A stretch of 64,000 nt of DNA from Bradyrhizobium sp. AZCC 1721 (GCF_036924715.1 NZ_JAZHSB010000001.1:6315001-6379000), one strand, 5' to 3'. Shown: positions 51,006 to 64,000, numbered from the stretch's first letter. The notes: generated by a model from the letters alone, not told the origin. A program made the numbers and translations.

Positions 51006-52136
51006 CTACTCCCAGCTCAGCGCACCGCCGTTCTGGTACTCGATCACCCGCGTCTCGAAGAAATTCTTCTCCTTCTTCAGGTCCATCGCTTCCGACATCC
51101 AGGGAAACGGATTCTCGGTCTCGTCGAACACCCGCTGCAGCCCGAGTTGCGCGCAGCGGCGATTGGCGACGAAGTGCATGTAGCTCTCGCACAGCGCCGC
51201 ATTCAGCCCGAGAAACCCGCGCGGCATGGTGTCTCGCCCGTAGGCCGCTTCCAGTTCGGCCGCCTCGCGCACCATGGCGCGGACTTCGTCCTGGAACGCC
51301 TTGGTCCATAGATGCGGGTTTTCGATCTTGATCTGGTTGATGACATCGATGCCGAAATTCAGGTGAATGGACTCATCGCGCAGGATGTACTGGTACTGCT
51401 CGGCGATGCCGACCATCTTGTTGCGGCGGCCGAGCGAGAGAATCTGCGCGAAGCCCGTATAGAACCACATGCCTTCGAATATGACGTAGAAGGCGACGAG
51501 ATCGCGCAGGAACGCCTGGTCGGCTTGCGGCGTGCCGGTCCTGAAATCCGGATCGTCGAGATGCTGCGTGTGCTTCAGTGCCCACGCCGCTTTGTCGGTA
51601 ATCGACGGCACCTCGCGATACATGTTGAACAGCTCGCCCTCGTCCAACCCCAAGCTTTCGACGATGTATTGGAAGGTGTGGGTGTGCACCGCCTCCTCGA
51701 ACGACTGCCGCAGCAGATATTGCCGGCACTCCGGATTGGTCAGATGGCGGTAGATCGCCAGCACGATATTGTTGGCGACCAGGCTTTCGGAAGCGGCGAA
51801 GAAGCCGAGGTTACGCTTGATGGCGCGGCGCTCGTCTTCCGTCAGCCCGTCGCGCGATTTCCACAGCGCGATGTCGGCCTGCATGGAAACTTCTGTAGGC
51901 ATCCAGTGATTGTTGCAGCCGGCGAGATATTTCTCCCAGGCCCATTTGTACTTCAGCGGCAGCAATTGATTGACGTCGGCGCGGCAGTTGATCATCCGCT
52001 TGTCGTCGACAGATACGCGTCCGCCGCGACGATCTATCATGCCGAGGCCGGTTTGTTCGGCCTGGGTAACGGATTGCACCACGACGGGCGGCGGCGTCTG
52101 ACGCGGGGATGCGGATGGTTCGGACCAGTCGAGCAT
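51006..52136 (-). CDS. nrdB: Class Ia ribonucleotide reductase, small subunit
   Basis: 376 residues from the ATG at 52136 (SD AGAGGAAA). The di-iron helices are seen: ESLVANNIVL, EEAVHTHTFQYIVE, EGMWFYTGF and DESIHLNFGIDVINQI. The small subunit generates the tyrosyl radical for deoxyribonucleotide synthesis under oxygen. 25 bp downstream of nrdA. The operon is under a cobalamin riboswitch. Confidence 0.93.
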   Translation of the reverse strand: MLDWSEPSASPRQTPPPVVVQSVTQAEQTGLGMIDRRGGRVSVDDKRMINCRADVNQLLPLKYKWAWEKYLAGCNNHWMPTEVSMQADIALWKSRDGLTEDERRAIKRNLGFFAASESLVANNIVLAIYRHLTNPECRQYLLRQSFEEAVHTHTFQYIVESLGLDEGELFNMYREVPSITDKAAWALKHTQHLDDPDFRTGTPQADQAFLRDLVAFYVIFEGMWFYTGFAQILSLGRRNKMVGIAEQYQYILRDESIHLNFGIDVINQIKIENPHLWTKAFQDEVRAMVREAAELEAAYGRDTMPRGFLGLNAALCESYMHFVANRRCAQLGLQRVFDETENPFPWMSEAMDLKKEKNFFETRVIEYQNGGALSWE

Positions 52137-52161
52137 TGTGATTTCCTCTTGTTCTTGCTGC

Positions 52162-55068
<2,907 letters not shown>

Positions 55069-55191
55069 CAAGAGACCCCGTGATGGTGTTGGGGCCGGAT
55101 GTCGGAGAAGACGCTGCTTCAAATGCTCGGCGAGAAACGCCGGCATGAGTCCGCAAGCGCCGCCGGGACACCCCGCCCGTGGACGTTTTTT

Positions 55192-55390
55192 CGGTGTCGC
55201 GGCAGGTCTCCTGGCTCGCAGGTCGCCGTCGTTCCCGTGTCTTCCCAATGCGATGCCGCATCAGTGACGTAAGATTCGGAACAACTCACTGCTTACAGTT
55301 GCGGGGGCAGCGCCGGATTTTCGCGGCAAATACGCGATACACCGGCTTCCCTCTTAGCCACCATGTGTTGGGTCATGGCGGACCGTGACG
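55192..55390 (-). ncRNA. Cobalamin riboswitch upstream of nrdA
   Basis: On the minus strand the leader shows the conserved blocks in order: TAAGAGGGAAGCCGGTG, CGCTGCCCCCGCAACTGTAA, GTCACTG (B12-box-like), GGGAAGAC, then GCGAGCCAGGAGACCTGCC. A P2-type hairpin (GCCATG / CATGGTGGC) precedes. It ends about 125 bases before the nrdA ATG. By family rule it should repress nrdAB when B12 is present. Boundaries are approximate. Confidence 0.9.
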
Positions 55391-55547
55391 GCTATATCTG
55401 GTGCGATTTGAACGAACGTGTCAATGGGGGAGCGGGCGATGTGCAAGAATTTCGGCGACGGAACCCCGCGGCTGTGAACAACGATGACAACGCGCCGGTG
55501 AATGTCGCCGAGTTGACGCGCCTGCCGCGTTGCCGATAAGTGGACCC
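55391..55547. promoter_or_regulatory. Divergent promoter region between two riboswitches
   Basis: 157 bp between the 5' ends of the nrdA and metE riboswitches. Both promoters must lie here. No gene seen; no clear sigma-70 boxes to call with confidence. Confidence 0.45.
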
Positions 55548-55736
55548 GTCGTGGTTCTTCGGGAGACGTTCTTCCGAAGCTAAGAGGGAAGCCGGTGCGG
55601 CCGAAAAGCCAAAGCCGGAGCTGCCCCCGCAACTGTAAGCGGCGAGCCGCTGTCCAACAAAGTCACTGAGACCTCGCAAGGTTTCGGGAAGGCCGGACAG
55701 CAGCACTGACCCGCGAGCCAGGAGACCTGCCTCGAC
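55548..55736 (+). ncRNA. Cobalamin riboswitch upstream of metE
   Basis: Plus-strand blocks: TAAGAGGGAAGCCGGTG, GGAGCTGCCCCCGCAACTG followed by TAAGC, GTCACTGAG, GGGAAGGCCGGAC, and GCGAGCCAGGAGACCTGCC. GTCGTGGT at the 5' end can pair with the 3' ACCTGCCTCGAC to form P1. It ends about 125 bases before the metE ATG. B12 should repress metE, as the B12-dependent enzyme (MetH) can then be used. Confidence 0.93.
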
Positions 55737-55838
55737 AACATACACGTCCTCGGGCGGGGTGTCCCGGTGGTGCGGTTGCGATTTTCCGCGCGCGCTCTGC
55801 CGTTCGCGAAAATCCAGACGTGTCACTTCGGCCTTTGC

Positions 55839-55853
55839 CCCCAACTTTTGGGG
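55839..55853 (+). promoter_or_regulatory. Hairpin covering the metE ribosome binding site
   Basis: CCCCAA (55839-55844) pairs with TTGGGG (55848-55853), 8 bases before the metE ATG. GGGG is the only SD-like sequence. An alike CCCC/GGGG pair stands before the nrdA ATG (55076-55094). Together with the riboswitch, this fits control at translation, but the structure has not been tested. Confidence 0.45.
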
Positions 55854-55861
55854 TTAAGCCA

Positions 55862-58252
55862 ATGTCTACTTCCAATGCTACTTCTTCCAAAGCTACGTCT
55901 ACTTCCACCATCTCCACTTCTTCGCTTCCCGTTGCCTCCCTCGGCGCGCCGCGCATCGGTCCGCGCCGCGAGCTGAAATTCGCTTTGGAAAGTTTCTGGT
56001 CGGGCGCAACCGACGAGAAGGCGCTGATCGAAACCGGCGTCGGGCTTCGCGCCGCCAACTGGGCGCGCCAGAAAAAACTCGGCGTTAGCGTGATCCCGTC
56101 GAACGATTTCTCGTTCTACGACCACGTGCTCGACACATCAGTGATGGTCGGCGCAATCCCGGAGATCTATCGCTGGAACGGCGGGCCGGTCCCGCTTGCG
56201 ACTTACTTCGCGATGGCCCGCGGCGCGCAAGGCAAGCCGCATGAGGCGAGTTGCGGGCATGCCGGTCACGGACATGACGATGCGCACGGCGTGCCGGCGC
56301 TCGAGATGACAAAATGGTTCGATACCAACTACCACTACATGGTGCCCGAACTGACGAAGGATCAGAAATTCATCCTCGCCTCGCGCAAGCCGATCGAGGA
56401 GTACGAGGAAGCCAAGGCGCTGGGCTATCAAACCCGCCCCGTGCTGGTCGGCCCCGTCACGTTTCTCAAACTCGCCAAGAGCAAGGATGCCGGCTTCAAT
56501 CCGCTGTCCCTGCTTGATCGCTTGCTGCCGGTTTACATCGAGGTGCTGCGCGAACTTGCCTACCGGGGCGCGGAATGGGTGCAGATCGACGAGCCGTGTC
56601 TCGTGCTCGATCTCGATATCGTCGCCCAGCAGGCGTTGCATCATGCCTATGCGGAGATCGCGAGCGGCGTGCCGCAGCTCAAGATCATGCTGACGACCTA
56701 TTTCGGCGCACTCGGCGCCAACCGCGACACCGCGCTATCCCTGCCCGTCGCCGGCCTGCATCTCGACCTCGTGCGCGCGCCGGAGCAGATCAACGACCTC
56801 GCCGGAGTTCCTGATAACCGCGTGCTGTCGCTCGGAATCATCGATGGCCGTAACATCTGGCGCGCGGATTTGAGCCGGCTTCTCGACCGGCTCGAGCCCG
56901 CAATCGCCAAACTCGGCAAGCATCGTGTGCAGATCGCCCCCTCCTGCTCGCTGCTGCACGTCCCGATCGATCTGGCGCTGGAGACCGGGCTCGATCCCGA
57001 AATCAAGAGCTGGCTCGCGTTTTCGGTGCAGAAGCTCGAGGAACTGGCCACGCTCGGAACGGCACTCGCCGATGGCCGCAGAACAGTCGAAGCCAACCTG
57101 AACGCATCGGACCAGGCGGCGACCTCCCGCAAGGCCTCGCCGCGCATTCACGATGCGAAGGTCGCGGCACGCGTTGCCGGCATCAATGAACCGATGCGCT
57201 TCCGCTCCAGCATCTTCGCTGAACGCGCCACCGTTCAGCGCGAGCGCTTCAATCTGCCGGCGTTCCCGACCACCACCATCGGCTCGTTCCCGCAAACCGC
57301 CGACGTCAGGAATGCTCGCTCCGCTCACGCCAGGGGCGCCCTCACGGACGAAGCCTATAAGCTCTATCTGCAGAATCAGACCGCCCGCACCGTGCGCTGG
57401 CAGGAAAATATCGGGCTCGACGTTCTCGTGCATGGCGAGTTCGAGCGCAACGACATGGTGCAGTATTTCGGCGAACAGCTCGCAGGCTTTGCCTTCACTA
57501 CGCACGGCTGGGTGCAATCCTACGGATCGCGCTACGTTCGCCCGCCTGTGCTATTCGGCGACGTCTCGCGCCCAAAGCCGATGACGGTCGAGTGGTGGCA
57601 ATATGCCCAGTCGCTGACGAAAAAGCCGATGAAGGCGATGCTCACGGGGCCCGTCACCATTCTGAACTGGTCGTTTGTCCGCGACGACATTCCGCGCAGC
57701 GAAGCCTGCCGGCAGATCGCGCTCGCGATCCGCGACGAGGTCGCCGATCTCGAAGCCGCCGGCGCTGGCATGATCCAGATCGACGAGGCCGCGCTGCGGG
57801 AGGGCCTGCCGCTGCGCAAGTCCGAATGGAAGGTTTATCTCGACTGGGCCGTCGACGCCTTCCGCCTCTGTTCGTCCGGCGTGCGCGACGAGACGCAGAT
57901 CCACACCCACATGTGCTACTCGGAGTTCAACGACATTATCGGCGCGATCGGCGCGATGGACGCCGACGTGATCTCGATCGAGACCTCGCGCTCGAAGATG
58001 GAGCTGCTCGATGCATTCAGGGATTACCGCTATCCGAACGAAATCGGCCCCGGCGTCTACGACATCCATTCGCCGCGCGTCCCCGAGATCGGCGAGATGA
58101 CCGGCCTGCTGAAGCTGGCGCGAGAGCGGCTCCTGGATACCCAGATCTGGATCAATCCGGATTGCGGATTGAAGACCCGCAAATGGGAGGAGGTCCGACC
58201 CGCGCTCGCCAACATGGTCGCCGCGGCACGCGAATTGCGGGCGATGGCGTAA
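55862..58252 (+). CDS. metE: Cobalamin-independent methionine synthase
   Basis: 796 residues from the ATG at 55862. A Ser/Thr-rich N-terminal extension (~25 residues), then the N-terminal barrel. The catalytic C-terminal barrel has the zinc ligands in IHTHMCYSEFND (His, Cys) and INPDCGLKTR (Cys). An unusual His-rich insert, CGHAGHGHDDAHG, lies at ~131-143 just before VPALEMTKWFDTNYHYMVPE. Transfers a methyl group from methyl-tetrahydrofolate polyglutamate to homocysteine. Controlled by the B12 riboswitch upstream. Confidence 0.95.
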   Translation: MSTSNATSSKATSTSTISTSSLPVASLGAPRIGPRRELKFALESFWSGATDEKALIETGVGLRAANWARQKKLGVSVIPSNDFSFYDHVLDTSVMVGAIPEIYRWNGGPVPLATYFAMARGAQGKPHEASCGHAGHGHDDAHGVPALEMTKWFDTNYHYMVPELTKDQKFILASRKPIEEYEEAKALGYQTRPVLVGPVTFLKLAKSKDAGFNPLSLLDRLLPVYIEVLRELAYRGAEWVQIDEPCLVLDLDIVAQQALHHAYAEIASGVPQLKIMLTTYFGALGANRDTALSLPVAGLHLDLVRAPEQINDLAGVPDNRVLSLGIIDGRNIWRADLSRLLDRLEPAIAKLGKHRVQIAPSCSLLHVPIDLALETGLDPEIKSWLAFSVQKLEELATLGTALADGRRTVEANLNASDQAATSRKASPRIHDAKVAARVAGINEPMRFRSSIFAERATVQRERFNLPAFPTTTIGSFPQTADVRNARSAHARGALTDEAYKLYLQNQTARTVRWQENIGLDVLVHGEFERNDMVQYFGEQLAGFAFTTHGWVQSYGSRYVRPPVLFGDVSRPKPMTVEWWQYAQSLTKKPMKAMLTGPVTILNWSFVRDDIPRSEACRQIALAIRDEVADLEAAGAGMIQIDEAALREGLPLRKSEWKVYLDWAVDAFRLCSSGVRDETQIHTHMCYSEFNDIIGAIGAMDADVISIETSRSKMELLDAFRDYRYPNEIGPGVYDIHSPRVPEIGEMTGLLKLARERLLDTQIWINPDCGLKTRKWEEVRPALANMVAAARELRAMA

Positions 58253-58296
58253 CCTGCCCGCCCCGTCTCTCATCAAGGCAAATCAAGGAGGACGTC

Positions 58297-58497
58297 ATGC
58301 GCTTCTGGATCGAATGCACGCGATTTGAGACGGGGCAATCTACCCACATCAACATTGCCCTCGTCGGCAGCATGTGGCGCGACGGCGAGCGCACGGTGCT
58401 CGCCTTTGTCGGCGGCGATGGGCAAAAGGTCGAAGTGGTCGAGACGCCGGAACACATTCTGGCCGTACACCTCGGGGCGCCGGCCGCGGCGCCATGA
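58297..58497 (+). CDS. Small hypothetical protein downstream of metE (66 aa)
   Basis: RFWIECTRFETGQSTHINIA and LVGSMWRDGERTVLAFVGGD, ending in an Ala/Pro tail. A strong AAGGAGG ribosome binding site 6 bases before the ATG supports it as a real gene. It follows metE by 44 bp and could be in the same transcript, thus also under B12 control. Beta-rich, no known domain. A bidirectional terminator follows at 58579-58604. Confidence 0.7.
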   Translation: MRFWIECTRFETGQSTHINIALVGSMWRDGERTVLAFVGGDGQKVEVVETPEHILAVHLGAPAAAP

Positions 58498-58578
58498 AGG
58501 TTCGAAGTCAATCCCGGTCTGCACCAGATGCTATTGGCCCGCGTCTATTCGCGACAAAGGGGCCGATCACAAGCACAA

Positions 58579-58604
58579 AAAACGCGGCGTCACCGCCGCG
58601 TTTT
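58579..58604. terminator. Bidirectional intrinsic terminator
   Basis: AAAACGCGGCG (58579-58589), TCAC loop, CGCCGCGTTTT (58594-58604). A on one side and T on the other serve both the metE/58297 transcript and the ftsH transcript. Confidence 0.85.
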
Positions 58605-58627
58605 CGTCGTTCAGAACTGACCGCCGC

Positions 58628-60550
<1,923 letters not shown>

Positions 60551-60654
60551 TGATCTTCCTTCGTGGTCGCGCGGATCGCGGCCCTATGTCCTTGGTAGTA
60601 ACCCTAGAATATTCCTTGGGTAGTGAGGCGAGAATCCCCGGTCCACTGCACCCA

Positions 60655-60683
60655 ATCTAGGTGGCGCCCGGGTCAATGCCAAG
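60655..60683 (-). promoter_or_regulatory. Candidate heat-shock (RpoH) promoter of ftsH
   Basis: On the minus strand CTTG, an 18-base spacer, then CCTAGAT resembles the alphaproteobacterial RpoH pattern CTTG-N17/18-CYTATNT (one mismatch). It lies ~105 bp before the ftsH ATG. FtsH is a known heat-shock gene. Based on pattern only. Confidence 0.35.
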
Positions 60684-60819
60684 GGAACCACACGGGACTA
60701 TTTAACGCATCTTAACGCGATTCCCGGTCAAAAAATGGCGCAAAACGCCAGTGTTTTTCCGGGGTGGTTAAGGCTCTCCGTCCCGACATTGCGGATATAT
60801 TGGGAGATAGGAACGCTTC

Positions 60820-61851
60820 TCACGCCCGGCTACCCCGCGGCGGCGCTGCATCGACATAAATTCGGCCTCCGGTAAGGCTGATCGCGGCCCCGGCAAGCGT
60901 CTGTTTCAGTCTTGATTGCTTTTGGCCGTTCGCAATGGCGTTGTCCAGCACTGCCAGCAGCGCCTCGACCTTGCCGAGTTCCGCAGGTCCTTCGTGACCG
61001 GCCCGGTCAATCGCGCGCTTGAGCAGCCGAAGCCGGATTTCCTCGGGCAGACCGGCAAACGCCTGGGCATCGAACCCGAAGCGCGTGGCATCATCGCGAT
61101 CTCTCACCGCGAGATAGCGCTCGGCGCCGTCGGCCAGCACTTCAATCGCGGCATTCGCCCGCGCCAGCCTTGATGCCAGCCGCGCCAGATTTCGGCTGTC
61201 ACCGCCCTCCTCTGCCAAAGCCGGCATCAATGCACGCAGCCGCGGCCGCGTGAAACTCACGTCGCGATTGGTGGGATCATCGGCAAAGGCGATCTTTGCC
61301 TTGTCCAACGTCGCAACGAGCCGGGACTTCGGGATGTCCAGCAACGGCCGCGCCAGCCACACGCCCTCTCGCTCGCTCTCGCGCGCCATCGCCGCGAGAC
61401 CGGCGATGCCGCTGCCGCGCAGCATCCGCATCAGCAGTGTCTCGGCCTGGTCGTCGCGGGTATGCGCGGTCAGGATGTGCGTCGCGCCGCTCGCCCGCGC
61501 AGCTTTCGCCAGCAGGCGATAGCGCGCCTCCCGCGCTGCGGCCGGCAAGCCGGTCTTCGGCTTGGCGCCGGTCCAGCGCAGCGTGCGATGGGGCAGATCG
61601 AGCGAGCGGGCGAGACGCTTGACCTCGCGCGCCTCGCGGGCGGCCTCCGGCCGCAAGCCATGATCGACAGTGACGGCGATCAACCGCGGCCCGCGCGACA
61701 GCGCACGGCGCCAGCGAGCGGCAAGCCACATCAGGGCAAGGGAATCGGGCCCGCCGGACACCGCCAGCACGAGCGCGGGCGCGGCCTTCCAGTGCGCGAA
61801 CAGCTCTTTCGCTTGCTGTACCGAGATCGGCGCGTGGTCGTCATCAGGCAT
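60820..61851 (-). CDS. tilS: tRNA(Ile)-lysidine synthetase
   Basis: 343 residues. PP-loop LAVSGGPDSLALMWLAARWR near residue 33; TVDHGLRPEA; ILTAHTRDDQAETLLMRMLR; RPLLDIPKSRL. It forms lysidine at C34 of tRNA-Ile(CAU), needed for AUA decoding. The C-terminal substrate-binding region is shorter than in E. coli, as usual for alphaproteobacteria. 50 bp downstream of cpoB. Confidence 0.93.
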   Translation of the reverse strand: MPDDDHAPISVQQAKELFAHWKAAPALVLAVSGGPDSLALMWLAARWRRALSRGPRLIAVTVDHGLRPEAAREAREVKRLARSLDLPHRTLRWTGAKPKTGLPAAAREARYRLLAKAARASGATHILTAHTRDDQAETLLMRMLRGSGIAGLAAMARESEREGVWLARPLLDIPKSRLVATLDKAKIAFADDPTNRDVSFTRPRLRALMPALAEEGGDSRNLARLASRLARANAAIEVLADGAERYLAVRDRDDATRFGFDAQAFAGLPEEIRLRLLKRAIDRAGHEGPAELGKVEALLAVLDNAIANGQKQSRLKQTLAGAAISLTGGRIYVDAAPPRGSRA

Positions 61852-61901
61852 GGCATCGCCAGTCTATTCGAGACCGATGGCGGCCTCGACCGGCTTATGC
61901 T

Positions 61902-63047
61902 TTAGCACTTAACCCGCTTTTGCTCACGATCGACGGCGGCTTTGACGCCGGCAGATGCGCGCGGATATTTCCGCGTCACCTCGCCGAGAGCTGCGCAGGC
62001 GGCTTCCTTTTCCTTCAGCGCCGCCAGCGACTGCCCGAGCCGCAAGAGCGCGTCCGGCGCCTTGCCTGATTTGTCGAACTTGGTGGTCACGCCGAGGAAC
62101 GCTTCGGCGGCGTCGCGATATTGCTGGCGCTGGAAATAGCTTTCGCCGAGCCAGTATTGCGCATCCCCAATCAGCGGATCGCTCGGATATTTCTGCGCAA
62201 AGTTCTTCATGGTCTCTTCGGCCAGCGCATAATCCTTGCGCTGCATGTAGCCGATGCCGAGATCGAACTCGTCCTTCGACGTGGCCGAGGGCGGCAACGG
62301 GGTCAGCGCGGCGCTGGCGCCGGGCCCCGGGCCGCGCGGCGGCGGTGCGGCTGCAGCGGGCGGCGGCAAGGCACCACCGGGATCGCGCGGACCGCCCAGA
62401 TTAAGCGGCTCACCGGGTCCGCGTCCGCCGGGCGCGCCGACCGAAGCTTCATTCGAGATTGGCAATTGGCCGCCGCCGAGTGCACGCGGCGCACCGGGAG
62501 CGTTGGGATTCTGGCTGGGGTCGAACGCGTCGCCGCGGCGGCGGCCGCCGACCGCCGGGGCTGCCGGCTCCTGCACGATGGGCGCCGGCGAGGCGATCTG
62601 CGGTTGCCGGTCATAGCCGGGCTGGGCCTGCGGATAGCCCTGCGGCTGGCGAGCCCCCTGCTGCGGATAGGCTTGTTGGGGATAGCCCTGTTGCTGCGGC
62701 GGGCCGGGTTGAATTGGAGGCGGTGCGGCAGCCACGCTGGGCTGCGCCGCCGGAGGCTGGCCGCCCGGTGCCGGCGGCGCGGCGCCGAGCTGACGCAGCC
62801 GCTCTTCGAGCTGGCGGTTGCGGTACTGCAGTTCCTCGTTCTGGCCGGTCAGTTGCCGGAGCTGGTTTTCCAGCCGCTGGATCCGCATCTCCAGATCGGC
62901 GTCGTCGGACTGCGCCTGGACTTGCGGGGAGCCTTGCGGAGAACGCTCCCACGGGAACGTGATCTGTGCGGCCGAGGGCTGCACAGACAAAGCCAGCATC
63001 GCGGCAATCGCCGCGGCGCCGGCAGCATTGAGGAATCTGAGTGACAT
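61902..63047 (-). CDS. cpoB: Tol-Pal-associated periplasmic coordinator CpoB (YbgF)
   Basis: 381 residues from the ATG at 63047. Signal peptide ending near SVQPSAAQI. A coiled coil (~50-90: LEMRIQRLENQLRQLTGQNE) for trimer formation; a Pro/Gln/Gly-rich linker (~95-255); then TPR repeats (FDLGIGYMQRKDYALAEETM; DAQYWLGESYFQRQQYRDAA). Links outer-membrane constriction with peptidoglycan synthesis. The cpoB-tilS-ftsH order is usual downstream of tol-pal. Confidence 0.92.
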   Translation of the reverse strand: MSLRFLNAAGAAAIAAMLALSVQPSAAQITFPWERSPQGSPQVQAQSDDADLEMRIQRLENQLRQLTGQNEELQYRNRQLEERLRQLGAAPPAPGGQPPAAQPSVAAAPPPIQPGPPQQQGYPQQAYPQQGARQPQGYPQAQPGYDRQPQIASPAPIVQEPAAPAVGGRRRGDAFDPSQNPNAPGAPRALGGGQLPISNEASVGAPGGRGPGEPLNLGGPRDPGGALPPPAAAAPPPRGPGPGASAALTPLPPSATSKDEFDLGIGYMQRKDYALAEETMKNFAQKYPSDPLIGDAQYWLGESYFQRQQYRDAAEAFLGVTTKFDKSGKAPDALLRLGQSLAALKEKEAACAALGEVTRKYPRASAGVKAAVDREQKRVKC

Positions 63048-63228
63048 TTTGCCCTGACGACGAAAATCACGTGTCAAACGAAAGCAGAACACATTGAGAG
63101 AGGGAGTACGCCAGAATTGTGACTGGCGTTTCCGAATCGGTTCGCTGCAGCCCGGTATGGTTTAGTATCCCCTTCAAGACAAGCCGCCCGACGCGGCCGA
63201 CCGTTCACAAATCGAGGGAGACCCGCCG

Positions 63229-64000
63229 ATGCACGTGTCCGTGAACGGGGTGCGGCTGTTCTTTGATGTCGAGGGCGCGAAATTCGTCCCCGACGGCCCG
63301 GTGATGCGGGAAAAGCCGACCGTCCTCCTGCTCCATGGCGGCCCCGGCTTCGACCATTCGATTTACAAGCCTGCCTACTCCGCCTTGGCCGATATCGCCC
63401 AGATCGTCTATCTCGACCATCGCGGCAACGGCCGCAGCGAGGACGGTCCTCGAGAGGCCTGGAAGCTAGTGCAATGGGGCGACGACGTGCGCGGGTTCTG
63501 CGACGCGCTCGGCATCATCGACCCGATCGTGCTCGGCGCATCCTTCGGCGGGATGGTCGCGCTGGCCTATGCCACGCGTCATCCCGACCACCCGTCAAAG
63601 CTGGTGCTGATCAGCACCGAAGCCGCTGGAGACACCTATCTTGACCGGCGCGTGGCGCTATTCGAGCGCTTCGGCGGGCCCGAAGTGGGCGCGCTCGCGC
63701 GCAGCAGGTTCCTGGACGTCGACAGCCCGAGAGATCAAGCCGCGGTCGACGCTTGGCGAAAACTCGCCTTCCCCATCTATACGCGGACGCCGCGCGACCC
63801 GAACCTCGGAAGCCGTACGATCGTAAAGGCGGCGGTGGGGCTGCACTTTTCCGCAAAACCGGGCGGTGAGAGCCACACCTTCAACATGTTCCCCGACCTC
63901 CATCGCATTCAATGCCCGACCCTTGTGATGGGTGGCGAGGACGACCCGATGCATCCGATCGAAAGCCAGGCGGATATCGCGGCTGCCCTGCCGGCCCATC
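63229..64000 (+). CDS. Alpha/beta hydrolase, proline-iminopeptidase-like (3' cut by window edge)
   Basis: 257 codons are open to the window end, from the ATG at 63229 (SD GAGGGA). VLLLHGGPGFDHSIYKPAYS is the oxyanion-hole region, YLDHRGNGRSED follows, and the nucleophile Ser lies in GASFGGMVALAYA. The acid is expected in VMGGEDDPMHP; the catalytic His lies beyond the window. The HGGPG and DHRGNGRS motifs fit prolyl aminopeptidase-type hydrolases. Divergent from cpoB. Confidence 0.85.
   Translation, partial: MHVSVNGVRLFFDVEGAKFVPDGPVMREKPTVLLLHGGPGFDHSIYKPAYSALADIAQIVYLDHRGNGRSEDGPREAWKLVQWGDDVRGFCDALGIIDPIVLGASFGGMVALAYATRHPDHPSKLVLISTEAAGDTYLDRRVALFERFGGPEVGALARSRFLDVDSPRDQAAVDAWRKLAFPIYTRTPRDPNLGSRTIVKAAVGLHFSAKPGGESHTFNMFPDLHRIQCPTLVMGGEDDPMHPIESQADIAAALPAH

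Noticed and set aside
55820..55861. Longer MetE starting upstream of 55862
   Set aside because: The extra codons lie in the riboswitch leader and in the SD hairpin; the ATG at 55862 is the sensible start.

Overview
The window is a chromosomal segment of an alphaproteobacterium of the Bradyrhizobium/Nitrobacteraceae type. I infer this from the GC-rich coding style, the local gene orders (aa3 oxidase subunit IV with pntAA-pntAB-pntB; DUF2312 and DUF1244 near DUF1036-pyk; cpoB-tilS-ftsH), alphaproteobacterial LexA boxes (GAAC-N7-GAAC), and several dispersed palindromic repeats that I associate with this group. No rRNA, tRNA, CRISPR array, prophage or insertion sequence was seen. Nearly everything is core or shell chromosome, with one small toxin-antitoxin pair.

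Layout. 0-3.6 kb: a frameshifted membrane gene cut by the window edge, three overlapping small genes behind a LexA box, a DUF3072 gene, and an SDR/DoxX-like plus DUF2269 pair. 3.9-10.2 kb: two convergent ABC transporter operons. One is a sugar-type binding protein with two permeases and no ATPase; the other is a polyamine-type ATPase with two permeases and no binding protein. 10.3-16.3 kb: GlcG-like protein, a frameshifted TPR gene, adenylate cyclase, GlpD, and an ABC-F protein preceded by a candidate 23-codon leader peptide with a perfect hairpin. 16.7-25.6 kb: a PAS-GGDEF-EAL protein, an LhgO-like oxidase, two DUF465 genes, a second LexA-box gene, a diguanylate cyclase, purEK and aquaporin. 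25.8-28.6 kb: rpsU, a TPR lipoprotein, a low-complexity membrane-anchored protein and a cupin. 28.6-34.9 kb: chaA, a hydrolase, a serine hydrolase, transhydrogenase genes and oxidase subunit IV. Three of these genes (chaA, the serine hydrolase, pntAB) are interrupted.

34.9-46.8 kb: AbrB/Doc toxin-antitoxin with a palindromic operator, intradiol dioxygenase, M3 oligopeptidase, an XRE/unknown pair, TerC-like protein, a sigma-54 response regulator, an L,D-transpeptidase and a DUF882 peptidase-like protein. 46.5-50.7 kb: GapR-like DUF2312, DUF1244, DUF1036-pyk, OsmC and TetR. 51-58.5 kb: class Ia ribonucleotide reductase (nrdAB) and cobalamin-independent methionine synthase (metE), divergently transcribed, each behind its own cobalamin riboswitch. 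58.6-64 kb: ftsH, tilS, cpoB and a truncated alpha/beta hydrolase.

The clearest regulatory theme is at 55 kb. One ligand, B12, is predicted to switch off two B12-independent enzymes, one for DNA precursors and one for methionine, from a single divergent intergenic region. The second theme is SOS control of small unknown genes whose 3' ends contain copies of the same palindromic repeat. Single-base and nonsense interruptions may be genuine decay or sequence error; the serine hydrolase loss looks like a true internal deletion.
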